Source: Anabaena azotica FACHB-119 (GTDB lineage Bacteria > Cyanobacteriota > Cyanobacteriia > Cyanobacteriales > Nostocaceae). Taken from it: DNA of 64,000 bases. Shown here one piece after another: positions 56,301 through 64,000 of the stretch. The notes under the pieces were generated by a model. It was given only the letters and a program-made list of their open reading frames with translations. It was not told where the DNA came from and ran no database searches. Made by a program: the position numbers and the translations under genes. Position 1 is the stretch's first letter. Each line of letters begins with the position of its first letter. Location: positions 1-64,000 of the forward strand of contig NZ_JACJSG010000015.1 of assembly GCF_014697625.1 (NCBI RefSeq), in the 5' to 3' direction.

Positions 56301-57907
56301 ACATTACTGCTAGCTTCAGTAAAGCCATCAATCCAGCAACAGTAACTAGTAGTACCTTTGAGTTACGTGATGCCAGCAATACACTCGTCCCTGCCACAGT
56401 CAGCTACAACGCGGCTAGCCAGACAGCAACGTTAACACCGAGCAGTGCATTGTCCACCTCCACGCTGTACACTGCTACTGTCAAGGGTGGTACAAACGGA
56501 GTCAAAGATACTGCTGGTAATGCTTTAGCGGCAGACTTCTCTTGGTCATTCACAACTACCGCCTCTACAGCACCAACTTCTTCTAGTATCTGGAATAACT
56601 CAGCCACACCAACCACAGCATCAGTAGGAGATAGCAATGCCGTGGAATTGGGAGTGAAATTCCGTAGCGATGTGGATGGCTACATTACTGGCATCAAATT
56701 CTACAAAGGTAGTCAAAACACAGGAACACACATCGGCAATTTGTGGACAAGTACAGGAACAAAACTAGCCACAGCCACCTTCAGCAATGAAACCACTTCT
56801 GGTTGGCAGCAGGTGAACTTTGATCAGCCAGTAGCGATTACAGCTAATACTGTATACGTAGCCTCCTACCATACAAATGTCGGTCGCTACGCTTTAAACC
56901 AAGGATACTTTACTAACTCTGGAGTGAATAACCCACCACTGTATGCACTGAGAAATGGTGAAAATGGAGGTAATGGTGTTTACAAATATGGAGCTACAAG
57001 CAATTTCCCCACTGATACCTACCAATCAAGTAACTACTGGGTTGACGTGGTGTTTACTACCAGCACTGCACCCGATACTACACCGCCGACAGTCACAGCA
57101 AATAGCCCCAGCAATGGTGCTACAGGTGTGAGTACATTACCTAACATTACTGCTAGCTTCAGTGAAGCCATAAATTCGGCAACAGTAACTAGTAGTAGCT
57201 TCGAGTTACGTAATGCCAGCAATACACTCATCCCTGCCACAGTCAGCTACAACGCGGTTAGCCGTACCGCCACACTGACACCGAGCAGTGCATTGTCCAT
57301 CTCCACGCTCTACACTGCTACTGTCAAGGGTGGTGCAAACGGAATCAAAGATACGGCTGGTAATGCTTTAGCAGCAGACTTTTCTTGGTCATTCACAACT
57401 ACCGCCTCTACAGCACCAACTTCTTCTAGTATCTGGAATAATTCAGCAACTCCGGCAAACCTCTCAGATCCTGATACTAGTGCAGTGGAATTGGGAGTAA
57501 AATTCCGCGCTGATGTGGATGGCTCAATTACAGGTATCCGCTTTTACAAAAGTATTCAAAACACAGGCACACATATTGGCAATCTGTGGAGTAGTAGTGG
57601 TCAGTTGTTGGCAACAGCAACATTCACCAATGAGACTGCTTCTGGTTGGCAGCAAGTGAATTTTAATACTCCTGTACCGATTACCGCTAACAGCGTTTAT
57701 GTGGCTTCCTACCATACAAATGTCGGTCGCTACTCGACAAGTGTCGGATACTTTGCCAACTCTGGATTCAGCAATCCACCACTTTATGCGCTCAAAAACG
57801 GAGAAAGTGATGGTAACGGTGTTTATAAATATGGTGCAAGCGGGTTCCCTACTGGCACTTACCAGTCAACTAATTATTGGGTCGATGTTGTCTTTACTCC
57901 CAATTAA
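53333..57907 (+). CDS. Giant exported protein: WD40 propeller, deacetylase-like core, Big_5/DUF4082 modules
   Basis: 1524 aa. An N-terminal signal-like hydrophobic stretch (YLSLFLCTVLVILCIG) is followed by seven WD40 repeats (~38-330). A GATase-like segment follows (~375-480; GGPILLVTSTANRFSEYYAE, NWVQNGGNLIAM). Then comes a NodB/polysaccharide-deacetylase-like region with MMTGDDHANGG, FEISLHLNTNC and RHHCLVWSDW (~630-880). The C-terminal half holds Big_5, DUF4082, Big_5, DUF4082. It is probably secreted and active on, or bound to, extracellular polysaccharide. A terminator follows. Fusion of an extracytoplasmic WD40 propeller to a deacetylase-like domain is unusual. Confidence 0.82.
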   Translation: MRRKFLKYLSLFLCTVLVILCIGSITEYTVAQTKLSETTRQVSAIAFSPDGTTVADGIEDGQIALVDINKGKLSKTLPGHSSRVTGLVFSPNGKTLNSVGRDTVLRSWDIATGKQTLRLQGPENPPRTIAISQNGQMIATAGEDPKVHLWDVSTEKLIHVLSGHKNFVNGIAFNRNGKILASGDDNGLLILWDTTTGKALRSIQGHMAAVTDVAFSTDGKTLASVSQDQTARLWNVDTGEPVQVFRDATEPLQTVRFSPNGDTLIATGKNIIYFWNTKTNSLRLKLNSLDTSEITAIDVSLDGKNLATANKDGYTAVWDVESGVRKQNVKVTDLVPATNNKSSNLNKNLKAQKSTSSIKTDTSSFTETLLAAIPPATGGPILLVTSTANRFSEYYAEILRNEGLNYFAVSDISSVTSTTLANYDVVLLAEMNLSSAQVTTFNNWVQNGGNLIAMRPDKQLASLLGLTDANSTLSDAYLLVNNSTSAGKGIVNQTIQFHGIADRYTLNGADSIATLYTNATTSTSNPAVTLRSVGNGQAAAFTYDLARSIVYTRQGNPTWDQQERDGFSPIRSDDLFYGNASGDVKPDWVDLNKVAIPQADEQQRLLANLIINMNQSKKPLPRFWYFPHGKKAVVMMTGDDHANGGTAGRFDQFINQSPPGCSVDDWQCIRGTSYIYALSEPITNAQMSSYNAQGFEISLHLNTNCENYQTSTLTNPPSLQSLYQQQVADFTSKYPSLPAPTTQRHHCLVWSDWFSTPQVESNYGIRLDTTYYYWPPAWINNSPGFFTGSGMPMRFANKNGEMIDVYGAATQLTDESGQSYPYTIDTLLDRAIGTQGYYGVFNVNAHTDSPNSSESDEVVASAKARGVPVVSAKQVLKWLDGRNSSSFGSFNWSNNALNFTITKATNTANLTTNGLQAMLPTVFGNTTLSSLTRNGNSVAYTTQIIKGIEYAFFSGDSGAYVATYTVDTSAPTVTANSPSNSATGVSTSPNITASFSKAINPATVTSSTFELRDASNTLVPATVSYNAASQTATLTPSSALSTSTLYTATVKGGTNGVKDTAGNALAADFSWSFTTTASTAPTSSSIWNNSATPTTASVGDSNAVELGVKFRSDVDGYITGIKFYKGSQNTGTHIGNLWTSTGTKLATATFSNETTSGWQQVNFDQPVAITANTVYVASYHTNVGRYALNQGYFTNSGVNNPPLYALRNGENGGNGVYKYGATSNFPTDTYQSSNYWVDVVFTTSTAPDTTPPTVTANSPSNGATGVSTLPNITASFSEAINSATVTSSSFELRNASNTLIPATVSYNAVSRTATLTPSSALSISTLYTATVKGGANGIKDTAGNALAADFSWSFTTTASTAPTSSSIWNNSATPANLSDPDTSAVELGVKFRADVDGSITGIRFYKSIQNTGTHIGNLWSSSGQLLATATFTNETASGWQQVNFNTPVPITANSVYVASYHTNVGRYSTSVGYFANSGFSNPPLYALKNGESDGNGVYKYGASGFPTGTYQSTNYWVDVVFTPN
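56227..57905 (+). repeat. Tandem duplication of a Big_5+DUF4082 module
   Basis: Segment 56227-57060 and segment 57076-57905 encode the same pair of domains. Nucleotide identity is very high over the Big_5 parts (for example AGCCCCAGCAATAGTGCTAC against AGCCCCAGCAATGGTGCTAC) and lower in the DUF4082 parts, which suggests recent duplication or gene conversion. Confidence 0.85.
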
Positions 57908-57935
57908 AGCCCGAATTCAGTGATTGGCTATTTTA

Positions 57936-57970
57936 TTTCTTACCCTCTTTATAGGGTAAGAAAAATTTTT
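57936..57970 (+). terminator. Rho-independent terminator between the two giant genes
   Basis: A perfect 11-bp stem, TTTCTTACCCT-CTTTAT-AGGGTAAGAAA, ends at 57963 and is followed by AATTTTT. It lies 29 bp after the stop of the 53333 gene. Confidence 0.9.
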
Positions 57971-58150
57971 CACCAGCCAAATGTTTTTCAATTTATAGGA
58001 GGGAATAGGAATAGGAAATAGTCATGAAAGTCTGTCATTACCAAGATTTTATGATTAATTTATTTCCTATTTATCTCACAACTGGTATATGTCAAATATC
58101 AACATAAAAGTCTGATTAATCAGTAATTACTTTGCTTTTCAGGAGACTTG

Positions 58151-61100
58151 ATGAAAAAGTTATTACGAATGATGTTCTTGATATTCCTAACAATAGTTCT
58201 GGTGTTAGGAACAAATGGACATGGGCAATTCGCAATGCAAAAAGTAGTGGCAGTGAGTTCCTGTAATTCTCCAGCTAACAAGATTATGGAGGAGAACTGT
58301 ATGTCAGGCAATCCTGCTTCTGAGTGGGATGTGGATGGTGCTGGAAGCCCTGATATCCAAGGTTTCGCCACAGACATCAGTTATAACAAAGGGCAAACAG
58401 TCAACTTCAAAATTAAAACCACTGGCACTAATTATCGGCTGGATATTTACCGCATGGGTTACTATGGTGGCAATGGCGCACGCAAAGTAGATACTGTATC
58501 GCCTAGTACATCACAGATTGCCAATGCTCGAAATCAACCTGCTTGCAACAAAGACTCAAGCACGGCACTATATGATTGTGGTAATTGGAATGTCTCTGGG
58601 TCTTGGACTATTCCTAGTGATGCCACTTCAGGAATTTATTTTGCCAAAGCAGTATTAATCGGTGGACTAACAGGTTCTAGTCATATTGTTTTTATTGTCC
58701 GGGATGATGCTAGCACCTCTGATATTCTGTTTCAAACAGCTGATACGACTTGGCAGGCATATAACCAATACGGTGGTGCTAGCCTTTATTTTGGTGGGCC
58801 TGGCTCTCAAGGGGGCGCTTACAAAGTTAGCTACAACCGTCCCTTCAATACTCGTTCTGTGGATAATGGTCAGGATTGGCTGTTTAATGCGGAATATCCG
58901 ATGGTGCGTTGGCTAGAGGCTAACGGTTATGATGTGACTTATTTTACTGGCGTTGATAGCGATCGCTATGGTGATTTAATTAAAAATCACAAAGTCTTCC
59001 TATCCGTTGCTCATGACGAGTATTGGTCTAAACAACAGCGTCAGAAAGTTGAAGCAGCCAGAGATGATGGTGTTCATCTAGCCTTCTTTAGTGGCAACGA
59101 AGTCTACTGGAAAACTCGTTGGGAAAACAGTATCGACGGCTCAGGGACACCTTATCGCACACTAGTTTGTTACAAAGAAACCCACGCTAACGCAAAAATT
59201 GATCCCTCTCCAGAGTGGACTGGTACTTGGCGCGACCCCCGTTTTAGTCCACCTGCTGATGGTGGTCGTCCTGAAAATTCCTTAACCGGCACATTATTTA
59301 CAGTCAACGACGGTGCTACGACTGCTATTCAAGTGCCAGCAGAAGACGGCAAATTGCGCTTTTGGCGCAACACTAGCGTTGCTAATCTCGCCCCCGGTAG
59401 CACTGCAACACTCACTGAGCGAACTTTAGGCTATGAGTGGGATGAAGACATCGATAACGGCTTTCGACCTACTGGCTCTATTCGGATGTCAACTACAACC
59501 GTCAATAATGCTCCTGTTCTTACAGACTTCGGATCAACTTTTGGTTCTGGTACAGCTATCCACCATTTAACACTTTACAAATACAAAGGTAGTACCGGGA
59601 AAAATGCTCTAGTGTTTGGTTCTGGAACTGTACAATGGTCTTGGGGTCTAGACGGTAATCACGATCGCGGGAATACAACCCCAAATTTAAGTATGCAGCA
59701 GGCAACTGTCAACCTGTTTGCAGACATGGGTGTACAACCTGCCACACCCCAGTCGGGTATAGTTCCAGCATCCCTATCCAGTGATCTGCAAACTCCTACA
59801 TCGATTATTACTTCACCAACTAATGGTGCAAACATCCAAACAAATACCTCGGTGACAATTACTGGCACAGCCAGTGATTTTGGTGGTGGTATCGTTGGTG
59901 GTGTTGAGGTATCTGTTGATAATGGCGCAACATGGCATCCGGCAAATGGTCGTGCTAACTGGAGCTATGTTTGGAAACCTACGACCACTGGAACATACAC
60001 TATTAAGAGTCGAGCTATTGACGATAGTGGCAACCTGGAAACGCTAGTATCCAGTGTAACTGTTACTGTTGGCGCTCGGTGTAATACTACCAGCCCCTGT
60101 ACCAGTATTTGGGATAGTAGTACAGTACCCAGCGTACTTGCAGACTCAGAAACAAGAGCAGTGGAATTGGGTTTGAAGTTCCGCTCCCAGATCAGTGGTT
60201 ATATTACTGGCCTACGCTTCTACAAAAGTCCTCAAAATACAGGCACTCATGTTGGTACTTTATGGAACAGTAACGGCACACAACTAGCAAGGGCAACCTT
60301 TAGCAATGAAACAGCTTCCGGTTGGCAACAAGTTAACTTTTCCACCCCAGTAGCAATTACAGCCAATACTACCTACGTTGCTTCCTATCACACTAACGTC
60401 GGGCGTTATTCTATTGACAGTGGATATTTTGCCAATTCTGGCGTAGACAGCTACCCGCTTTATGCTTTCAGTAACAGTGAAAGCGGTGGTAATGGTGTTT
60501 ATGCTTATAATGCTAACCCCACCTTCCCCAACTCTAGCTTTAACTCCAGCAACTATTGGGTAGATGTGGTATTTGCCTCTAGTCTTGGGCCAGATACAAC
60601 TGCGCCGACTGTCACAGCCACAACTCCCGCAAACAATGCCACAGGAGTCAGCACCAATAGTAGTATTACCGTAGCCTTCAGTGAAGCAATTGATGCAGCT
60701 ACTATTAACGGCAATACCTTTGAGTTGCGTAATGCGAATGATAATACGTTGGTAACTGCTAGCATCACCTATAACTCCAGTAACAACACTGCCGCACTAA
60801 AACCCAATACTGCTTTGGTTGGCAATACTACTTACATTGCTACAGTCAAAGGTGGTACAACTGACCCCAAGGTGAAAGACACTGCTGGTAATGCTTTAGC
60901 AGCAAACTTCAGTTGGTTGTTTACTACAGGAGTTCCCGACACCACCCCACCGACGGTAACGGCGACATCCCCCATGAGTAATGCTACAGAAGTGAGTGTA
61001 GGAAATAGCGTTATGGCTACCTTTAGCGAGGCCATAGATCCGGCAACTATTAACAGTAATACCTTTGAGTTGCGGAACTCCAATAATAGTTTGATTACAG

Positions 61101-61762
61101 CCACCGTCACCTATAATGCTGGCAACAACACGGCAACGCTAACACCAAGCAGTTTCCTGGCAGCTTCCACAACTTATACAGCCACCATTAAAGGCGGGGC
61201 AACCGGGGTCAAAGATTCAGCAGGTAATGCTTTAGTATCAAACTACACTTGGACTTTTACTACTGGGGCTGCATCGTTTACTATCTGGAACTCGACAGCG
61301 ACTCCAGCCTTGTTAGCAGATCAGGAAACTAGTGCTGTTGAAGTGGGAGTCAAGTTCCGGTCAACTGTCGCTGGTAAGGTTACTGGCATCCGGTTTTATA
61401 AGAGTAGCCTGAATACAGGGACTCACGTCGGTACTTTATGGAGTAGCACTGGTACTCAGTTAGCTAGGGCAACTTTTATTAACGAAACGGCTTCTGGCTG
61501 GCAGCAAGTTAATTTTGCTACACCAGTTTCTATTACTGCTAACACTGTCTATGTTGTTTCTTACCACACTAATGTAGGTCGCTACTCTATAGACAAAAAT
61601 TACTTTAATAACTCTGGTGTTTCTAATACTCCATTGTATGCCCTACGTAATGGAGAAAGTGGTGGTAATGGTGTTTATAGGTATAGTTCAACCCCTGCCT
61701 TCCCCAATTCTAGCTACCAGTCGAGCAATTACTGGGTTGATGTTGTGTTTACTCCGAATTAG
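58151..61762 (+). CDS. Giant exported protein: DMFase-like domain plus Big_5/DUF4082 modules
   Basis: 1203 aa. A signal peptide (LLRMMFLIFLTIVLVLGTNG) precedes a domain like the N,N-dimethylformamidase large-subunit C-terminal family: DIYRMGYYGGNGARKV, SVAHDEYWSKQQRQ, LAFFSGNEVYWKTRWE (~50-530). Then an Ig-like domain (~545-645), DUF4082 (~650-810), two Big_5 domains (~815-1035) and a terminal DUF4082. True amidase activity is not implied. ATG 58151 follows AGGAGA. The C-terminal modules are shared with the gene upstream, suggesting a common surface location. A strong terminator follows. Confidence 0.85.
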   Translation: MKKLLRMMFLIFLTIVLVLGTNGHGQFAMQKVVAVSSCNSPANKIMEENCMSGNPASEWDVDGAGSPDIQGFATDISYNKGQTVNFKIKTTGTNYRLDIYRMGYYGGNGARKVDTVSPSTSQIANARNQPACNKDSSTALYDCGNWNVSGSWTIPSDATSGIYFAKAVLIGGLTGSSHIVFIVRDDASTSDILFQTADTTWQAYNQYGGASLYFGGPGSQGGAYKVSYNRPFNTRSVDNGQDWLFNAEYPMVRWLEANGYDVTYFTGVDSDRYGDLIKNHKVFLSVAHDEYWSKQQRQKVEAARDDGVHLAFFSGNEVYWKTRWENSIDGSGTPYRTLVCYKETHANAKIDPSPEWTGTWRDPRFSPPADGGRPENSLTGTLFTVNDGATTAIQVPAEDGKLRFWRNTSVANLAPGSTATLTERTLGYEWDEDIDNGFRPTGSIRMSTTTVNNAPVLTDFGSTFGSGTAIHHLTLYKYKGSTGKNALVFGSGTVQWSWGLDGNHDRGNTTPNLSMQQATVNLFADMGVQPATPQSGIVPASLSSDLQTPTSIITSPTNGANIQTNTSVTITGTASDFGGGIVGGVEVSVDNGATWHPANGRANWSYVWKPTTTGTYTIKSRAIDDSGNLETLVSSVTVTVGARCNTTSPCTSIWDSSTVPSVLADSETRAVELGLKFRSQISGYITGLRFYKSPQNTGTHVGTLWNSNGTQLARATFSNETASGWQQVNFSTPVAITANTTYVASYHTNVGRYSIDSGYFANSGVDSYPLYAFSNSESGGNGVYAYNANPTFPNSSFNSSNYWVDVVFASSLGPDTTAPTVTATTPANNATGVSTNSSITVAFSEAIDAATINGNTFELRNANDNTLVTASITYNSSNNTAALKPNTALVGNTTYIATVKGGTTDPKVKDTAGNALAANFSWLFTTGVPDTTPPTVTATSPMSNATEVSVGNSVMATFSEAIDPATINSNTFELRNSNNSLITATVTYNAGNNTATLTPSSFLAASTTYTATIKGGATGVKDSAGNALVSNYTWTFTTGAASFTIWNSTATPALLADQETSAVEVGVKFRSTVAGKVTGIRFYKSSLNTGTHVGTLWSSTGTQLARATFINETASGWQQVNFATPVSITANTVYVVSYHTNVGRYSIDKNYFNNSGVSNTPLYALRNGESGGNGVYRYSSTPAFPNSSYQSSNYWVDVVFTPN

Positions 61763-61905
61763 TCTTAACACTATATATAGCTGTCTTAGCTGGTTTTAAG
61801 ACTATCATGCTGTGTATGCCAGGGGACAGGCTCAAAAACCATTTAACATACATAAAGGTTTTGTGATCTACCTATGTCCTAACCTATGTGGATACGGCCA
61901 TAACA

Positions 61906-61949
61906 AATAATCTCTTATACCAATAAAAGTATAAGAGATTATTTTTGTA
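61906..61949 (+). terminator. Rho-independent terminator of the second giant gene
   Basis: A perfect 15-bp stem, AATAATCTCTTATAC-CAATAAAA-GTATAAGAGATTATT, ends at 61943 and is followed by TTTG. The arms are AT-rich but long. Confidence 0.85.
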
Positions 61950-61984
61950 GCAATTTTTCAAATACAGCAAAGTGTCAACTTAAC

Positions 61985-62247
61985 TAACGTGAGTTCGATG
62001 AACCTCTCCCTCCCAAGCTCCCTCTCCTAAAAGGCGTTCGTGTAGCGTCTCCGTCAGGAGAGGGAGGAGAAACGAAAAAATACCTCACCCCCAACCCCTC
62101 TCCTCGAAGGGGCGAAAAGTCTGTAGCTTGCTTCTCTAACGAGACGCTACGCGAACCCGTAGGGTGCGCCGGCTTCCGGCGTTCAGAACTTTTCAAGAGA
62201 GAGGGTTTGGGGGAGAGGTTAAAACAAAGCTTGTCGAACTCACGTTA
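61985..62247. mobile_element. 263-bp MITE with 14-bp perfect terminal inverted repeats
   Basis: The ends are TAACGTGAGTTCGA and TCGAACTCACGTTA, perfect complements. Subterminal CCTCTCCCTCCC pairs with GGGGGAGAGG, and the interior is GC-rich with CCTCACCCCCAACCCCTCTCC matched to GAGAGAGGGTTTGGGGGAGAGG. There is no coding capacity, so it would be moved in trans. Confidence 0.85.
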
Positions 62248-62250
62248 ACT

Positions 62251-62558
62251 AGGACTTACGTATGAAAACGAAAAATTAAGGGTTTTGGCAAGGGTATAGG
62301 GGTGTAGTGGAGCCAGTTGCGTGAGTGCAGTCACACTTGCGTAGCCAAGCGACGGGTGAACTGCTGTTCGCCCTTGGCGTGCCGTTGGCGCAGCCTCTGT
62401 CTACGACACGCTCCGCGTTCGCGTAAGCGTCTCGTAGAGAACGTAGAGAAGGCATACCCGAAGGGGTTTCCCGACTTGAGCTTGCTTGGCTGGTGTAAAA
62501 GCTCTAAACCTACACCCTTACACCCTGCCTCAATAGATAACCTCGGTGCGTAAGTCCT
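62251..62558. mobile_element. Composite element with AGGACTTACG / CGTAAGTCCT ends
   Basis: It shares only the outer 10 bp with family 1 (AGGACTTACG at 62251, GTGCGTAAGTCCTA at 62545). The interior is different: a purine-rich GGTATAGGGGTGTAG arm against CTACACCCTTACACC and a GC-rich block with CGTTCGCGTAAGCGTCTCG. It could be a larger relative or a coincidental pairing of two ends. Confidence 0.6.
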
Positions 62559-62653
62559 ATTAACGTGAAATGGGTGGTTAGAAATCGTATCTACTTTAGA
62601 CTATACGCCTACACCCTTATGCAAATCCTTGATTCTTCGTTTTTATGCGTAAC

Positions 62654-62775
62654 AGGACTTACGCAACTGGCACTTGGGGTAGGGTACGTCAGATGTGAAA
62701 AATCCTTGAATGTGTCGAAATTATTGGGGCTGACGCACCCTACAGTTAATTTGATTATGACACTTGCGTAAGTCC
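62654..62775. mobile_element. MITE-like element, family 1 (best-preserved copy)
   Basis: About 122 bp with ends AGGACTTACGCAACTGGCAC and GACACTTGCGTAAGTCC. The interior has GTAGGGTACGTCAGATGTG and GGGGCTGACGCACCCTAC, giving a long imperfect palindrome. Confidence 0.88.
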
Positions 62776-63582
62776 CACGTAATACCAATTTTCTGTGAAG
62801 ATGCACCAAATAAATAATGTAGAGATTGGCAGGCCAATCTTTACAGTGCAGAATAAAGTGCAGCTTCGTCAAGAAATGGTATAATTTACACCTGATGTGA
62901 ATTAGGAAACATTGATTATCAAAACAATAGCCTATGCAAGGAGTAGCTACAGCTTCACCGAGATCATCGTTAAGTGTTTATGATATTTGATTAACCGGCC
63001 CCTACAAATGTCTAGTCAATTACAAGATTTTTATTCACATTAGACGTAATTTATAAAAAATTACTGCATCTAAATAATAACAAGGAGAGAATAAGGACTC
63101 ACATTCAGATTGCTGTAAGTATTACCACTATCTAAAAATGAAAATTTGATACTATGATTTACAGAAAAATTATAATTAGAGTGAAGAATATACGGTATCT
63201 TAATGTTGCTCACGAATTTCTTTTATTGAATTAGATGATTAAAAAACACACTTATTCTGATAAACATCTTTGTAAATTAACTCCTTGTATTTACGATCGC
63301 ATTGGGATTTTACTGTTCAAATTAATCCAATTAGAGAAGTAGCAAAATTACATTGCATTGAATAAGCTCTACTTAATTTTATGGCGTTGCAGTATACTCA
63401 CTGAGTATTAATAAAATTTGTGTATGTAAATGGGGTTAAGTTTAGGTTTTTAGGGTGAGAAATTTCACTTAGTCACAAATAGATGCTTATCCTCAAGCAG
63501 AAGGTTTTACTAAATATGAACTTATTAACCAGCTAAGAACTGTATAATTACTAAAAAATTAATCTGAACAAATTAAATTTTG

Positions 63583-63690
63583 AAGCATGAATAGGCTTAT
63601 CTGTAACCATTATCAGAGATTTGAATGAAAAATCTTAAAGTTATCAGGGTAACAAATCAGTAGAAACCGCAGATGGCAGATTTACAAAAT
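63583..63690. repeat. Degraded copy B of the tldD upstream region
   Basis: It aligns with 52388-52495 over ~105 bases: GAAGCATGAATAG, TTATCAGAGATTTGAATGAA, GTAACAAATCAGTAGAAACC. To its left no tldD coding sequence is present beyond the ATG and one codon, so only the leader was copied. Confidence 0.75.
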
Positions 63691-63742
63691 TCATGATACC
63701 TTCTTGTGATGGTAATTGAAAATAATGAACTCATGAAGAAAA

Positions 63743-63774
63743 CCTAACATATGTTAAAGATTTCATATGTTAGG
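63743..63774. promoter_or_regulatory. 11-bp perfect inverted repeat before a start codon
   Basis: CCTAACATATG-10 nt-CATATGTTAGG ends 12 bases before the ATG at 63787. It has no T-run, so it may be an operator or an mRNA hairpin in the leader. Confidence 0.7.
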
Positions 63775-63786
63775 CAATAGGTAATT

Positions 63787-64000
63787 ATGACGAAACTCAA
63801 GTATATCAAATTTTTCCTGCTCGCAGCCATGACGCTGATTTTGAGCGTTTCTGGCGTGACTTACGCACAAACTTCTGGCACTACGACTATTCCGGTCAGT
63901 GCGGTGGCACCTTGGCCAGTTTTTCAACGTATAGATGCTCTCACTTTTTCGTCTCGCGTTGGTTTGTCAACAGTTTGGGGAGATTATTGGGAGCGTAGTG
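63787..64000 (+). CDS. Secreted protein, 5' end only (window edge)
   Basis: Seventy-one codons are visible. A clear signal peptide is present: MTKLKYIKFFLLAAMTLILS, then a TYA-QT cleavage site near residue 29. The mature start reads TSGTTTIPVSAVAPWPVFQR and continues with LSTVWGDYWERS. I do not recognise the family from this fragment. It is on the same strand as the two giant surface proteins and may belong to the same extracellular group. Confidence 0.7.
   Translation, partial: MTKLKYIKFFLLAAMTLILSVSGVTYAQTSGTTTIPVSAVAPWPVFQRIDALTFSSRVGLSTVWGDYWERS

Larger units (their letters stand above)
61763..63786. other. Two-kb gene-poor stretch of nested repeats and remnants
   Basis: It contains a terminator (61906), a 263-bp MITE (61985-62247), two elements with GGACTTACG ends (62251-62558 and 62654-62775), the degraded tldD upstream copy (63583) and an inverted repeat (63743). 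A 35-codon frame at 63235-63342 and a remnant frame reading DAYPQAEGFTKYELINQL before a stop near 63546 are too weak to call genes. Confidence 0.7.

Noticed and set aside
60553..61110. Minus-strand hydrophobic frames opposite the Big_5 modules
   Set aside because: They are antisense images of Thr/Ala/Val-rich Ig-like coding sequence; the same artefact appears at 56209-56637 and 57034-57240.
62317..62872. Short frames in the repeat nest
   Set aside because: They are built from MITE-like palindromes and GC-rich repeat blocks, with no protein-like composition.
63235..63342. 35-codon frame beginning MIKKHTYSDKH
   Set aside because: Short, no ribosome site, in a gene-poor AT-rich stretch, no recognisable motif.

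Overview
The window reads as chromosome of a filamentous, heterocyst-type cyanobacterium (Nostoc/Anabaena/Calothrix-like). The evidence is dense HIP1 palindromes (GCGATCGC), many arrays of 7-bp short tandem repeats (the STRR class of heterocystous cyanobacteria), small palindromic MITE-like repeats, phytochrome-type GAF domains, a hemJ-type protoporphyrinogen oxidase, and an N-acylglucosamine 2-epimerase whose active-site spacing matches the Anabaena enzyme. No rRNA, tRNA or CRISPR array was recognised.

Layout. 0.1-2.3 kb: a YvcK/CofD-like membrane protein and ruvC. 2.4-6.6 kb: an AT-rich operon with a type I-like DNA methylase carrying an extra N-terminal nuclease-fold region, a half-size specificity subunit and a HEPN-type putative RNase, with no separate HsdR, followed by gene debris. 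7.2-20.7 kb: a large signalling locus. It holds a REC-wHTH-Hpt-REC-REC regulator, a GAF/seven-PAS histidine kinase, three single-domain receivers, a LuxR-type protein and a GAF/PAS/GGDEF diguanylate cyclase. Two of its GAF domains carry paired cysteines spaced like DXCF cyanobacteriochromes. 21.3-26.2 kb: a small conserved protein, a rhomboid that has lost its catalytic residues, a Ser/Thr kinase with ten TPRs, a metal-type MerR with its own operator, and a Uma2 protein. 26.3-33.2 kb: sugar genes (epimerase, three glycosyltransferases, a PIG-L deacetylase).

33.4-41.6 kb: HigBA, VanY, an AEC transporter, a phosphoribosyltransferase, a GPH symporter, and then a minus-strand defence/toxin-antitoxin island (DUF5615/DUF433-like, DUF4365, a truncated Uma2, S1, Doc and its antitoxin). 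41.7-49 kb: mfd, interrupted in frame by 13 heptamers; an IsrB-like OMEGA unit with a structured leader; a CorC/HlyC protein; hemJ. 49-52.4 kb: pmbA and tldD. 53.3-61.8 kb: two giant exported modular proteins sharing Big_5 and DUF4082 modules. 61.8-63.8 kb: a nest of repeats, followed by the 5' end of another secreted protein.

The best candidates for unusual biology are the methylase/half-HsdS/HEPN operon, the IsrB unit and its leader RNA, the paired-cysteine GAF proteins, the pseudo-rhomboid beside a TPR kinase, and the heptamer array inside mfd. All functional statements rest on reading motifs by eye; no database search was run.
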